Part shown: piece after piece, positions 1 through 9,044 of the stretch
Layout: each line of letters begins with the position of its first letter
Numbering within the stretch: position 1 is the stretch's first letter
Assembly (NCBI RefSeq): GCF_900113905.1
Contig: NZ_FORC01000001.1
Span: forward strand, 804,060-868,059
Length of the DNA: 64,000 nt
DNA from: Phytopseudomonas argentinensis
GTDB taxonomy: Bacteria; Pseudomonadota; Gammaproteobacteria; Pseudomonadales; Pseudomonadaceae
Reading direction: 5' to 3'
Notes under the pieces: generated by a model
Databases searched by the model: none
The model's input: the letters and a program-made list of their open reading frames with translations, nothing else
What the model was told of the DNA's origin: nothing
Position numbers and translations under genes: made by a program

Positions 1-3000
1 ACCGTGCCGGCTGGCGTGACCAGCTTTACCGTCAGCGTGCCGACCCTCAACGACACTGTTCATGAGCAGACCGAGACGTTCAGCCTGACCGTGGGCGGTC
101 AGACGGGCACCGCGACCATCATCGACAACGACGCCGTACCGACCGTGAGCACCGTCAGCGCTGCCGTGGACAGTACCGGTGGCCAGGTCGACGAAGGCGA
201 CAACGCCGTGTTCACCGTCAACCTCACCAATGCCAGCAGTACCGCCACCAGCTTCAGCCTGGCCCTGAACCCTGGCTCGGCATTGCCCGGTTTCGATTAC
301 AACGCTGCGCTGAACAACCAGAGTTTCAGCAACGGGGTGACTTACAACGGGTTAACCGGCGTTGTCACAGTGCCGGCAGGCGTCACCAGCTTTACCGTCA
401 CCGTGCCGACCATCAACGACACCATTGCCGAGCCGACCGAAACCTTCACGCTGACCGTAGGCGGCAAAACCGGTACCGCGACCATCATCGATAACGATGC
501 GGCGCCAACCGTGAGCACCGTCAGCGCTGCCGTGGACAGTACAGGTGGCCAAGTGGACGAAGGCGACAACGCCGTATTCACCGTCAACCTGAGCAACGCC
601 GGCAGCACACCAACTACCTTCAGTCTCGCATTGAATCCGGGTACTGCGACTGCGGGCAGTGACTACAACGCGGCACTGAACAATCAAAGCTTCAGCAACG
701 GCGTGGTGTACAACGCCATTACCGGCCAGGTCACCGTGCCAGCTGGCGTCACCAGCTTTACCGTCACCGTGCCAACCATCAATGACACCGTCAGCGAACC
801 GACCGAAACTTTCAGCCTGACCGTAGGTGGCAAAACCGGCACCGCCACAATCATCGACACCGATGCCACCCCGACCGTCAGCACGGTCAGCGCTGCTGTC
901 GATAGCGCAGGCGCCCAAGTGGACGAAGGCGACAACGCCGTCTTCACCGTCAATTTGACCAACGCCAGCAGCACGGCCACCACCTTCAGCCTCGCACTGA
1001 ACGCCGGTACCGCCGCGGCGGGCAGCGATTACAACCCAGCCCTGACCAATCAGAGCTTCAGTAACGGCGTGACCTACAACGCCGCTACTGGCCAAGTCAC
1101 CGTGCCGGCGGGCGTGACAAGCTTCACGGTCACTGTTCCAACGATCAACGACACTGTTGCTGAACCGACCGAAACCTTCAGTCTGACCGTGGGCGGCCAA
1201 ACCGGTACCGCGACCATCATCGATAACGATGCCGCGCCGACTGTCGGCTCCGTCAGTGCCGCAGTGGACAGCACCGGGGGTCAAGTGGATGAAGGCGATA
1301 ACGCCGTCTTCACCGTCAACCTGACCAACGCCAGCAGTACGCCGACCAGCTTCAGCCTTGCGCTGAATGCCGGTACTGCCACTGCAGGCAGCGATTACAA
1401 CGGTACGCTCACCAACCAGAGCTTTAGCAATGGCGTGACTTACAACGCCACTACTGGCCAAGTCACCGTGCCGGCTGGCGTCACCAGCTTCACGGTCACG
1501 GTGCCGACCATCAATGACACAGTCAGCGAGCCGACCGAAACCTTCACGCTCAATGTGGGTGGCAAGACCGGCACCGCGACCATCATCGACAACGATGCCG
1601 CGCCGACTGTCGGCTTCGTCAGTGCTGCCGTGGACAGCACCGGTGGCCAGGTCGATGAAGGGGACAACGCCGTATTCACCGTCAACCTCACCAATGCCAG
1701 CAGCACGGCCACCACCTTCAGCCTGGCGCTGAATGCCGGTACCGCCACGGCGGGCAGCGACTACAACGCAGCCCTGACCAATCAGAGCTTCAGTAACGGC
1801 GTGACCTACAACGCCGCTACTGGCCAGGTCACCGTCCCGGCGGGCGTGACAAGCTTTACGGTCACTGTTCCAACGATCAACGACACTGTTGCTGAACCGA
1901 CCGAAACCTTCAGCCTGACCGTGGGCGGCCAAACCGGCACCGCGACCATTATCGACAACGATGCGGTGCCGACCGTCAGTACTGTCAGTTCGGCTGTCGA
2001 TAGCGCAGGCGGCCAGGTCGACGAAGGCGACAACGCCGTCTTCACCGTCAACCTGACCAACGCCAGCAGTACGCCGACCACTTTCAGCCTGGCGTTGAAT
2101 CCTGGCACAGCCGTAGCGGGGAGCGATTACAACGCGGCGCTGACCAACCAGAGCTTCAGCAATGGTGTGACCTACAATGCCGCCACCGGCCAGGTCACCG
2201 TTCCGGCGGGCGTGACCAGCTTCACGGTCACGGTGCCGACCATCAATGACCTCGTCAGCGAGCCGACCGAAACCTTCAGCCTGACCGTTGGTGGCAAGAC
2301 CGGTACGGCGACCATCATCGACAACGATGCCGCGCCGACTGTCAGCACCATAAGCGCTGCGGTGGACAGCACCGGTGGCCAGGTCGATGAAGGCGATAAC
2401 GCCGTCTTCACCGTCAACCTGACCAACGCCAGCAGCACGCCCACCCTGTTCAGCCTGGCGCTGACACCCGGTACAGCGGTGGCAGGTAGCGATTACAACG
2501 GAACCTTGACCAACCAGAGCTTCAGCAACGGTGTGACCTACAACGCCGCCACCGGCCAGGTCATCGTGCCGGCTGGCGTGACCAGCTTCACGGTCACGGT
2601 GCCGACCATCAATGACACCGTCAGCGAGCCGACCGAAACCTTCAGCCTGACCGTTGGCGGCAAGACCGGTACGGCGACCATCATCGACAACGATCCGGCG
2701 CCAACCGTGAAAACCATCGATGTCGGGCAACCCGGTACGGCCGATGACAATGTGGTCGAAGGCAGTAACCTGGTCTTCAACGTCACCCTGAGCAATGCCA
2801 GCTCCACGCCAACCGTTCTGTCTTTCAGCGCAACCGGAACAGCAACCGCGAACGTCGACTACAAACTGAGCGCCCAGAGCTTCAGCAATGGCGTGACCTA
2901 CGATGCCAGCACCGGAAAGATCACCGTGCCCGCTGGGGTCACCAGCTTCTCGGTGACCGTACCGACGCTTGCCGACAATGTGGTTGCCGAGCCGTTGGAA

Positions 3001-5868
3001 ACGGTGAAGCTGGATATTGGCGGCCTGAGCGCCACCGGCGGCATCATCGACGGCACCCCGGATGCCAAGGACGACAGCTACACCAAGATCACCGGTCTCA
3101 AAGCCGAATACTACGGCTACAACGACGCGAGCACCGGCGCAGGCAACGATGGCGCCAACCTGACCAATCTGAGCCAGGTTCGCCAGTTCATCGACAGCCA
3201 CAATCCGGCGGCGACCTTCAACGCCACCAAACTGGACTACGGGACCTTGAGCAATGCCTCAGGTCTGGGCAACGGCACCAACCTGCAGAATTTCCTGGGC
3301 GTGGATGTCGCGTCAGGGAACGGCGCCAAAGCCAACTCGCTGTCCACAGACCCGGGCAACACCTCAGACGCCATTATCAAGATGGGTGGCTATATCAACC
3401 TGGCGGCCGGTACCTACCAGTTCAAGGTCACGGCCGATGACGGCTATAGCATCCGTATCAACGGCCAGGTGGTTGCAGAGTTCAACAACATCCAGTCGAC
3501 CTCTACCGCTACCGGCCAAACGTTCACCATCAGCGCAGCTCAAGCGGGCGCGCAACAGATCGAGATCATCTACTGGGATCAGGGCGGCGATGCGCGCCTG
3601 AAGGTCGAGCTGGGCCAGGGCGGCACTTTCAAGGTCGTCGACTCGGACATGCTCTACCACATACCGAGCACCTCGAGCCTGGTCGTGGAATCCGGCGACA
3701 GCCTGACGATCGCCGGCAGCACCCTGCTCGGCAACGACACCGACCCGAATGGCGATGCGCTGTCCATTACCAGCGTGCAGAACGCCAGCAACGGCACGGT
3801 CACGCTGAACAACGGCAATGTGGTCTTCACGCCTAAGGCCGGTTTCTACGGCGACGCCAGCTTCCAGTACACCATCAGCGACGGCAAGGGCGGCAGCGAT
3901 ATCGCCACCGTCACCCTGAAGGTGAACCAGCCGGCGGATACCATCCGCGTGGCGGGCAGTGGGGCCAATGACAATGGTGACAACACCATCGGTGGCGGCG
4001 CCGGTAACGACGTGTTGCTCGGTGACGCAGGCGGTACGCTGACCACCCTTCAACCGGCGACCAACTACAACATCGCCCTGCTCGTCGATACCTCCGGCAG
4101 TATGCAGGGTGATCGCATGAGCCTGACCAAGAGCGCGCTGTCGAACTTCGCGAAAACCCTGGCGGGCCATGATGGGGTCGTCAACCTCACCTTGGTTGGC
4201 TTTGCTGGCGACGTCACGCTGAGCACCAAAGTGGCCGACTTGCAGAATGGCAGCAAGCTCGACAGCCTGCTGGCCGATATCCAGCGCCTTACCGCCAATG
4301 GTGGCACCAACTATGAAGCCGCCTTCAAGGAAGCCAGCGCCTGGTTCGACGCCCAGAGCGCTGCTGGTAATACCAAGGCGGCCGGGTACGAGAACCTGAC
4401 CTTCTTCCTGTCCGACGGTGACCCGACCTTCTACTACAACGGCAACACCACCACGGTCAGCGGCAACGGATCGACCACCAATGATCAGGTACTGCTGGGC
4501 TCGCTCGATACCTTCAACGTGCTCGCCGGCAAGAGCGCCGTGCAGGCCATCGGTATCGGTTCGGGCGTCAGCCAGAAGAATCTCAGCCTGTTCGACAATA
4601 CTACCGACGCGCCTGCGTCCACCTACCTGGCCAACGGCTCGGCAGCCACCCTGGCCAACTTCGACAACAACACCACGGGCTGGAACAACCTGGCCAACTG
4701 GCAGACATCCGGCACCGGCACCTTTAATGGCTCGGTCGGCCGCAGCGGCGATGCCCTGATGATTCGCGATACGGTGGGAGGCTCTCCGGTCACCGCCACG
4801 ACGCCGTCGCTGACCATTGCCGAAGGTGCGTTCAGCAGCCTGCGCTTCGCCTACGGCACCACGGATACCGGCAACGGTGACGCGCTGAGCTGGAAGCTTC
4901 AGCAACTGGTACAGGGCGTCTGGAACGACGTACAGACCGGCGGCGGAACCACCGGCGGCAACTGGACAACGGCGGAAACCGCGGTCGTCGGCGCAGGAAC
5001 CTATCGCCTGGCCTTCAGCGTCGATGACAAGTCGAGTAACTTCGCCAGCGCCACAATGGCGATCGATAACATCACCCGCGTGGATTACACCAAGGTGCCG
5101 GTGGGCAAGGTCGAGATCGTCAACTCGGCCGATGAACTCTCGGTGGCCCTGCATGGCGGTTCGAATGCGAACGTGCCCGTGACGGTCGGTAACGACACCA
5201 TCTCCGGCGGCGATGGCAACGACATCATCTTTGGTGACGTGATCAACACCGATGGCCTGAAATGGGGCGTGGATGGCAACCCGACCAGGCCCGCCGACCT
5301 GCATGACGGTGCCGGTGTGAAGGCCCTGGAAACCTTCCTGGAGCTGAAGAACGGCATCGCGCCGAGCAACGGCGACCTGTACGACTACATTCGTGCCAAC
5401 CACGAAACCTTCAACGTGGCGGGCGACACCCGCGGCGGCGCGGACAAGCTGTACGGCGGCGCTGGTAACGACATTCTGTATGGTCAGGGCGGCAACGACC
5501 TGCTGGTTGGCGGACCAGGCGACGACATCCTGTTCGGTGGCGCAGGTGCCGATACCTTCGCCTGGCAGAAAGGCGACTTCGGCAAGGATGTCATCAAGGA
5601 CTTCAACGTGGCCGAGGGTGACACCATCGACATCAGCTCGCTGCTGCAGGACCACAGCAACAACCTCGACAGCTACCTGAAGCTGGTGACGGACAATGGC
5701 AGCTCTACTCTGCTGATCAGCACCAAGGGCGAGTTCAACAATGCCGACACCACCGCTCCACAGGCCGCAGCCAAGGCCGATGTACAGATCGACCTGGGCC
5801 AGGCCAGCCTGCCCAGCTACGACATCAACACGCTGATCGCCAACCACACGATCAAGGTTGATCCATGA
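1..5868 (+). CDS. lapA: LapA-type giant RTX adhesin, C-terminal part (5' truncated by window)
   Basis: The reading frame is open from base 1, so the start lies outside the window; the GTG at 4 is internal. About 1955 residues are visible. First come tandem Calx-beta-like repeats (to about 3060). Next is a PA14-like module (about 3090-3630, with GLKAEYYGYND and TADDGYSIRINGQ) and a cadherin-like/Ig-like segment (about 3660-3935). A VWA domain with a DTSGSMQ metal site follows (about 4060-5150). RTX nonapeptides (GGAGNDILYGQGGNDLL and similar; 5190-5240 and 5430-5560) lead into a type I secretion C-terminus ending in an amphipathic tail. Such proteins are exported by an ABC-type T1SS, held at the outer membrane and promote biofilm adhesion. 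The convergent lapG/lapD pair next door controls cell-surface release of this family. The N-terminal retention module with the LapG cleavage site is not in view. The T1SS genes are not in the window. Confidence 0.9.
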   Translation, partial: TVPAGVTSFTVSVPTLNDTVHEQTETFSLTVGGQTGTATIIDNDAVPTVSTVSAAVDSTGGQVDEGDNAVFTVNLTNASSTATSFSLALNPGSALPGFDYNAALNNQSFSNGVTYNGLTGVVTVPAGVTSFTVTVPTINDTIAEPTETFTLTVGGKTGTATIIDNDAAPTVSTVSAAVDSTGGQVDEGDNAVFTVNLSNAGSTPTTFSLALNPGTATAGSDYNAALNNQSFSNGVVYNAITGQVTVPAGVTSFTVTVPTINDTVSEPTETFSLTVGGKTGTATIIDTDATPTVSTVSAAVDSAGAQVDEGDNAVFTVNLTNASSTATTFSLALNAGTAAAGSDYNPALTNQSFSNGVTYNAATGQVTVPAGVTSFTVTVPTINDTVAEPTETFSLTVGGQTGTATIIDNDAAPTVGSVSAAVDSTGGQVDEGDNAVFTVNLTNASSTPTSFSLALNAGTATAGSDYNGTLTNQSFSNGVTYNATTGQVTVPAGVTSFTVTVPTINDTVSEPTETFTLNVGGKTGTATIIDNDAAPTVGFVSAAVDSTGGQVDEGDNAVFTVNLTNASSTATTFSLALNAGTATAGSDYNAALTNQSFSNGVTYNAATGQVTVPAGVTSFTVTVPTINDTVAEPTETFSLTVGGQTGTATIIDNDAVPTVSTVSSAVDSAGGQVDEGDNAVFTVNLTNASSTPTTFSLALNPGTAVAGSDYNAALTNQSFSNGVTYNAATGQVTVPAGVTSFTVTVPTINDLVSEPTETFSLTVGGKTGTATIIDNDAAPTVSTISAAVDSTGGQVDEGDNAVFTVNLTNASSTPTLFSLALTPGTAVAGSDYNGTLTNQSFSNGVTYNAATGQVIVPAGVTSFTVTVPTINDTVSEPTETFSLTVGGKTGTATIIDNDPAPTVKTIDVGQPGTADDNVVEGSNLVFNVTLSNASSTPTVLSFSATGTATANVDYKLSAQSFSNGVTYDASTGKITVPAGVTSFSVTVPTLADNVVAEPLETVKLDIGGLSATGGIIDGTPDAKDDSYTKITGLKAEYYGYNDASTGAGNDGANLTNLSQVRQFIDSHNPAATFNATKLDYGTLSNASGLGNGTNLQNFLGVDVASGNGAKANSLSTDPGNTSDAIIKMGGYINLAAGTYQFKVTADDGYSIRINGQVVAEFNNIQSTSTATGQTFTISAAQAGAQQIEIIYWDQGGDARLKVELGQGGTFKVVDSDMLYHIPSTSSLVVESGDSLTIAGSTLLGNDTDPNGDALSITSVQNASNGTVTLNNGNVVFTPKAGFYGDASFQYTISDGKGGSDIATVTLKVNQPADTIRVAGSGANDNGDNTIGGGAGNDVLLGDAGGTLTTLQPATNYNIALLVDTSGSMQGDRMSLTKSALSNFAKTLAGHDGVVNLTLVGFAGDVTLSTKVADLQNGSKLDSLLADIQRLTANGGTNYEAAFKEASAWFDAQSAAGNTKAAGYENLTFFLSDGDPTFYYNGNTTTVSGNGSTTNDQVLLGSLDTFNVLAGKSAVQAIGIGSGVSQKNLSLFDNTTDAPASTYLANGSAATLANFDNNTTGWNNLANWQTSGTGTFNGSVGRSGDALMIRDTVGGSPVTATTPSLTIAEGAFSSLRFAYGTTDTGNGDALSWKLQQLVQGVWNDVQTGGGTTGGNWTTAETAVVGAGTYRLAFSVDDKSSNFASATMAIDNITRVDYTKVPVGKVEIVNSADELSVALHGGSNANVPVTVGNDTISGGDGNDIIFGDVINTDGLKWGVDGNPTRPADLHDGAGVKALETFLELKNGIAPSNGDLYDYIRANHETFNVAGDTRGGADKLYGGAGNDILYGQGGNDLLVGGPGDDILFGGAGADTFAWQKGDFGKDVIKDFNVAEGDTIDISSLLQDHSNNLDSYLKLVTDNGSSTLLISTKGEFNNADTTAPQAAAKADVQIDLGQASLPSYDINTLIANHTIKVDP
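142..2703 (+). repeat. Seven in-phase 366-bp tandem repeats inside the adhesin gene
   Basis: The DEGDNAVFTVN signature recurs with Asp codons at 190, 556, 922, 1288, 1654, 2020 and 2386, a spacing of exactly 366 bases (122 residues) each time. This gives seven complete units without any indel. A partial unit precedes them (1-141), and a diverged one follows (about 2704-3060). Each unit contains the sub-motifs VPAGVTSFTVTVPTIND, EPTETF and TGTATIIDND typical of Calx-beta-like adhesin repeats. Copies differ mostly at synonymous or conservative positions. Confidence 0.95.
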
Positions 5869-5877
5869 TAGGCCGAT

Positions 5878-5903
5878 GCCCCGCCACACTTGCGTGGCGG
5901 GGC
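5878..5903 (+). terminator. Hairpin after the adhesin gene
   Basis: A perfect 10-bp inverted repeat (gccccgccac / gtggcggggc) with a 6-base loop lies 10 bases after the adhesin stop codon and before the next gene. There is no clear T-run, so it may be a weak terminator or an mRNA 3'-end stabiliser rather than a full intrinsic terminator. Confidence 0.55.
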
Positions 5904-5940
5904 GCTAAGCTTTGGCAGACAGGTTTATCGGAGAAAGCCC

Positions 5941-6279
5941 GTGTTCTATATAAAACGTAATGCCGAGGGTGCACTGCTGCGCGTGCAGCCCGAACCTTTC
6001 GAAGGAATGAATGGCGAGCTTCCAGCCGATAGCGAAGAAGCCCGGGCCTGGTTTTCCAACCAGAATGTGGAAAGCAGCCTGCTGCAGCTCAAGCAGAGCG
6101 ACCTGGATATGATCCGTGTACTCGAGGACTTGATCGACGTACTGATCAAGAAAGGCGTGGTACGCATCACCGACCTGCCGGAAGCGGCCCAGAGCAAGCT
6201 GATGGGGCGTAGCCGAGCGCGCGATGCACTCGGCGGCATGAACAGGTTGATCAATGACGAAGAACGCGGCCTGATCTGA
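5941..6279 (+). CDS. Small conserved protein of unknown function between lapA and lapD
   Basis: The product is 112 residues long. A GTG start at 5941 is preferred because a GGAG box lies upstream at the right distance; the frame extends further upstream but crosses the adhesin hairpin. The protein is charged and soluble, without signal peptide or membrane segment. It has a helical core (SSLLQLKQSDLDMIRVLEDL, then VLIKKGVVRITDLP) and a conserved-looking tail (RARDALGG, DEE). I recall similar Pseudomonas proteins carrying the misleading name 'tryptophan synthase subunit beta like'; nothing here resembles a PLP enzyme. It sits 72 bases after the adhesin stop, and its stop codon abuts the lapD stop on the other strand. 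Function unknown; a role linked to the adhesin is only a guess from position. Confidence 0.75.
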   Translation: MFYIKRNAEGALLRVQPEPFEGMNGELPADSEEARAWFSNQNVESSLLQLKQSDLDMIRVLEDLIDVLIKKGVVRITDLPEAAQSKLMGRSRARDALGGMNRLINDEERGLI

Positions 6280-8211
6280 TCAGGCCCAGGCGGCCGGCTC
6301 GCTGAACAGGCGCCCCTGTACGCCGCTGACTCCCATCGTCTGCAACACTTCCCACTCCCCACGGGTTTCCACCCGCTCGGCGATCAACGGCAGATCGATG
6401 CTATTGGCCGCCCGCTGCATGGCCTCGATGAACAGGCGCTTGTCGCTTTCCTGATCGATGCCGCGGATAAAGCTGCCGTCCACCTTCAGGTAGGCCAGGC
6501 CCAGCTTGGCCAGATTGCCGATCATGCTGAAGCGCCCACCGAAGTGCTGCAGGCCAAGTTCGACGCCCAGGCTGCGCAGCTTTCGCGTGATGGCTTCGAG
6601 CTCTGCCGCACCCGGCAACTGGCTCTCATCCAATTCCAGGATCAGACGACCACTGACTGCCGGATTCATGCGCAGGCGCTCATAGACCTCTTGCAGGGCC
6701 TGCGGGTCACGCACGGTGATTCCCGACAGGCTCAGTGCCACCTGCCCTTCATGATTGGCGAGTTGCGCCAGCAAGGCGTCGAGCATTACCAGGTCCAGGC
6801 GGGCGGTCCAGCCGAAGCGCTCGAGCCACGGCAGGAACTGACCGGCGGGAATGGTTTCGCCGCGCGCGTCGAGCAGGCGCGCCAATACCTTGTTGTGCAG
6901 CACCTGAGTCGGGTCGGCCGCATTGACCACCGGCTGCACGTATTGCAGGAACTGCCCCTGCTGCAGGGCGCTGTCCAGCAGGTGATGCCAGTCGTTGCGC
7001 TCGCCGTTGGCAGCGGCCTGCTGGCGATGCTCGACGAACGCCCAATGCTTGCGGCCGTTGCTGACCGCCTCGGCCAGGGCGGCATCCAGCGCACTGTACA
7101 GCTCGCTGCTGTTCGCTCCCGGTGCGAAGGTGGTGATGCCGATATGGGCCACTGGCGAGCAATCACTGGCGCCGGTCTGCTGCAACGTCAGCAGGGCACC
7201 GCACAGCTGTTCGGCCAAATGCTCGGCCTCCTGACGGTCGACACCGGCGGCCAGCAAGGCGAATTCGCCGCCGCGGTTGCGCGCTAGCAGGAACCGCCCC
7301 TGGCTGACCTGCTGCAACTGCTCGGCCACCGCCTTGAGCAACTGGTCGGTACGTTGCCCGCCGATACGCTGGTTCAGACCGACAAGGTCATTGACCCGCA
7401 ACAGCATCAGTGCACCGCTGCTGGCGCGCTCCTCTCCGGTCAGACGGGCCTGCAGGTCTAGGTCGAAATAGCGGCGGTTGGCTAGGCCGGTCAGGCTGTC
7501 CTGATAGGCTTCAGCGTGCAGTTTCTCACTGCGCGAGGCCTCCTCGTCGAACAGCGTCTTGAGCTTCTCCACCATCTGGTTCATGGCGTTGACCACCCGG
7601 CGAAACTCGGGGGTACGCGGCAGGTTCGGCGCGCTGAGGAACTCGCGGCGAGCGATGGCGTTGGACTGCTCGACCATGTATTCCAGCGGGCGCAGTTGGC
7701 GCTTGAGCAGCAGCACACCCAGGGCAATGCACAGCAGGCTGATCAGCGCCAGCCACAGGAAGGTGGCGTAGGCGGTCTGCCACAGTTTGGCGATGGCGAA
7801 ATACGGGTGGCTGACCACCTCGACCCGCGCAGCCTGATTCCAGCCATCACTGACGATGGCGTCGCCCTGGGCTGGCGCCAGGTTCACCAGATCGGCGAAC
7901 CACTGCGGCGCACCTCGGCCCAGACTCGGGCCGGAGCGCTCGACCAGCACCTTTTCATCCGGGCCGATCACCCGGATGCTCTCGAAATAGCCACTGTCGA
8001 AAATCGAGCTGACCATCAGTTCCAGCATCGCCGGGTCGTCCAGGTGCGAACCGAGCGACAGGCCCAGTGCCGTGGCGGCGTCCTGCGCATGGGAGCGCAG
8101 CTGGTTGACCTGCTGCCCGCGCGAACTCTCCACGTTGACCACGACGCTGCCGGCGAAACTCACCAGCATCAGCACGCAGATGGCGACACACAACTGCTTG
8201 AACAGTGACAT
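6280..8211 (-). CDS. lapD: LapD, inner-membrane c-di-GMP receptor with degenerate GGDEF/EAL domains
   Basis: The protein has 643 residues. ATG 8211 is chosen (GAGGAG six bases upstream) over a TTG six bases earlier. Order: an N-terminal membrane helix (about 6-26), a periplasmic domain ending in a GWNQA loop (Trp124), a second helix (about 148-170), HAMP plus signalling helix (about 171-240), a GGDEF-like domain and an EAL-like domain. The GGDEF signature reads RGGEF. The EAL signature reads KVLAR, and the DDFGTG-type loop reads QHFGGRF, so neither cyclase nor phosphodiesterase activity is expected. In the known LapD system, c-di-GMP bound to the EAL domain makes the periplasmic domain sequester LapG, using the conserved Trp loop, and so keeps the adhesin on the cell. 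It lies 20 bases downstream of lapG, as an operon. Confidence 0.95.
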   Translation of the reverse strand: MSLFKQLCVAICVLMLVSFAGSVVVNVESSRGQQVNQLRSHAQDAATALGLSLGSHLDDPAMLELMVSSIFDSGYFESIRVIGPDEKVLVERSGPSLGRGAPQWFADLVNLAPAQGDAIVSDGWNQAARVEVVSHPYFAIAKLWQTAYATFLWLALISLLCIALGVLLLKRQLRPLEYMVEQSNAIARREFLSAPNLPRTPEFRRVVNAMNQMVEKLKTLFDEEASRSEKLHAEAYQDSLTGLANRRYFDLDLQARLTGEERASSGALMLLRVNDLVGLNQRIGGQRTDQLLKAVAEQLQQVSQGRFLLARNRGGEFALLAAGVDRQEAEHLAEQLCGALLTLQQTGASDCSPVAHIGITTFAPGANSSELYSALDAALAEAVSNGRKHWAFVEHRQQAAANGERNDWHHLLDSALQQGQFLQYVQPVVNAADPTQVLHNKVLARLLDARGETIPAGQFLPWLERFGWTARLDLVMLDALLAQLANHEGQVALSLSGITVRDPQALQEVYERLRMNPAVSGRLILELDESQLPGAAELEAITRKLRSLGVELGLQHFGGRFSMIGNLAKLGLAYLKVDGSFIRGIDQESDKRLFIEAMQRAANSIDLPLIAERVETRGEWEVLQTMGVSGVQGRLFSEPAAWA

Positions 8212-8231
8212 GCACAACTCCTCGCTACGCC

Positions 8232-8921
8232 TTAGGGAAACCCTTCAGCGCGCATCTTCTTCAACAAATCCTGCCAGCGCGAAAGGCGCTTGCTGTCTCC
8301 CACCTGCTTGCCGCCAGCCGGCCCCGGCACCCAGAGCCCTTCGGCATTGAAGGCATACACGGGCACCAGGTCATTGCGCTCGGTGGCGGGCTCGATGGCA
8401 TCGATCAGGTTATCCAGTACCAGCGGTACCGAGGTGGGGGTCGGGTAATAGGTCAGCACCATATGTGCCTGGTTCAGGCGCACCGCCTTGACGTAGGTGA
8501 TGCGCAGCTTCTCGCTCGGTACGCCCAGCTCACGCAGGCTGAAGTACTTGGCGATGGCGTAATCTTCGCAATCGGCGGCGCCGCGCATCAGCGCCTCGAC
8601 GGGCGTCGCCCAGTAGTCGGCAACGCCCCAGATTTCCTGGTCGTCACGGAAACGCAATTGCAGGTTGAAAAACCGGTTCACGGCCTTGAGCTGGTCGGCC
8701 TCCGGGGCGTTGCGCTGCTCGTCGAGCAGCCGTTGCCAGGCATCGATGCGGGGTTTGCCGGCGCCCAATGGACCATACAGCTGTTCGGCTCGAGCGGCGA
8801 TACGCTGGAAGTCCCACTGCGCATGCAGGCCGCCAGCCACCAGCGACAGGGCGAGCAGCCACGCCACCAGCAACGGCCAGCGATAACGAGGTGAGAGAAC
8901 GCCAGAACCGCCGATGGGCAC
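8232..8921 (-). CDS. lapG: LapG, periplasmic cysteine protease of the adhesin system
   Basis: A 229-residue bacterial transglutaminase-like cysteine proteinase (DUF920 family). A hydrophobic N-terminal helix (about 16-33) ends near GLHA and can act as a Sec signal. The catalytic triad is visible as Cys118 (GAADCEDYAIAK), His153 (NQAHMVLTYY) and Asp170 (VPLVLDNLID). LapG of this family cuts LapA-type adhesins behind their N-terminal retention module when LapD releases it. The GTG start at 8921 has a GGAAG about ten bases upstream but is not certain; internal alternatives are poor because they would lose the signal sequence. Gene order lapG-lapD on the minus strand, facing lapA, places substrate, protease and protease inhibitor together. 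Confidence 0.93.
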   Translation of the reverse strand: MPIGGSGVLSPRYRWPLLVAWLLALSLVAGGLHAQWDFQRIAARAEQLYGPLGAGKPRIDAWQRLLDEQRNAPEADQLKAVNRFFNLQLRFRDDQEIWGVADYWATPVEALMRGAADCEDYAIAKYFSLRELGVPSEKLRITYVKAVRLNQAHMVLTYYPTPTSVPLVLDNLIDAIEPATERNDLVPVYAFNAEGLWVPGPAGGKQVGDSKRLSRWQDLLKKMRAEGFP

Positions 8922-9007
8922 GACAATGCTTCCAGATAAGCAACGTCGTCATGGTGCGGCGCGGGCACACAAAAAACAATTGCTAGATGCCACTACAGGC
9001 GACGAAC

Positions 9008-9039
9008 GTACCGATGCGCACCGCGGTAAGCATCGGTAC
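9008..9039. repeat. Perfect inverted repeat between the lipoprotein gene and lapG
   Basis: gtaccgatgc (9008-9017) and gcatcggtac (9030-9039) form a 10-bp perfect stem with a 12-base loop just after the lipoprotein stop codon. No T-run follows on either strand. It may end or protect the lipoprotein mRNA. Confidence 0.5.
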
Positions 9040-9044
9040 GGCTT

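Noticed and set aside
1..2703. CRISPR array as explanation for the regular repeats
   Set aside because: The unit is 366 bases, entirely in one reading frame and coding for a beta-domain; there are no spacers or cas genes.
352..5889. Very long open frames antisense to the adhesin gene (949 and 841 codons)
   Set aside because: They mirror the 366-bp repeats and GC-rich codon bias of the sense gene, have no ribosome sites or domains, and lie wholly within a convincing CDS.
5890..5940. Upstream extension of the small gene after lapA
   Set aside because: It would begin inside the adhesin hairpin and lacks a ribosome site; the GTG at 5941 has one.
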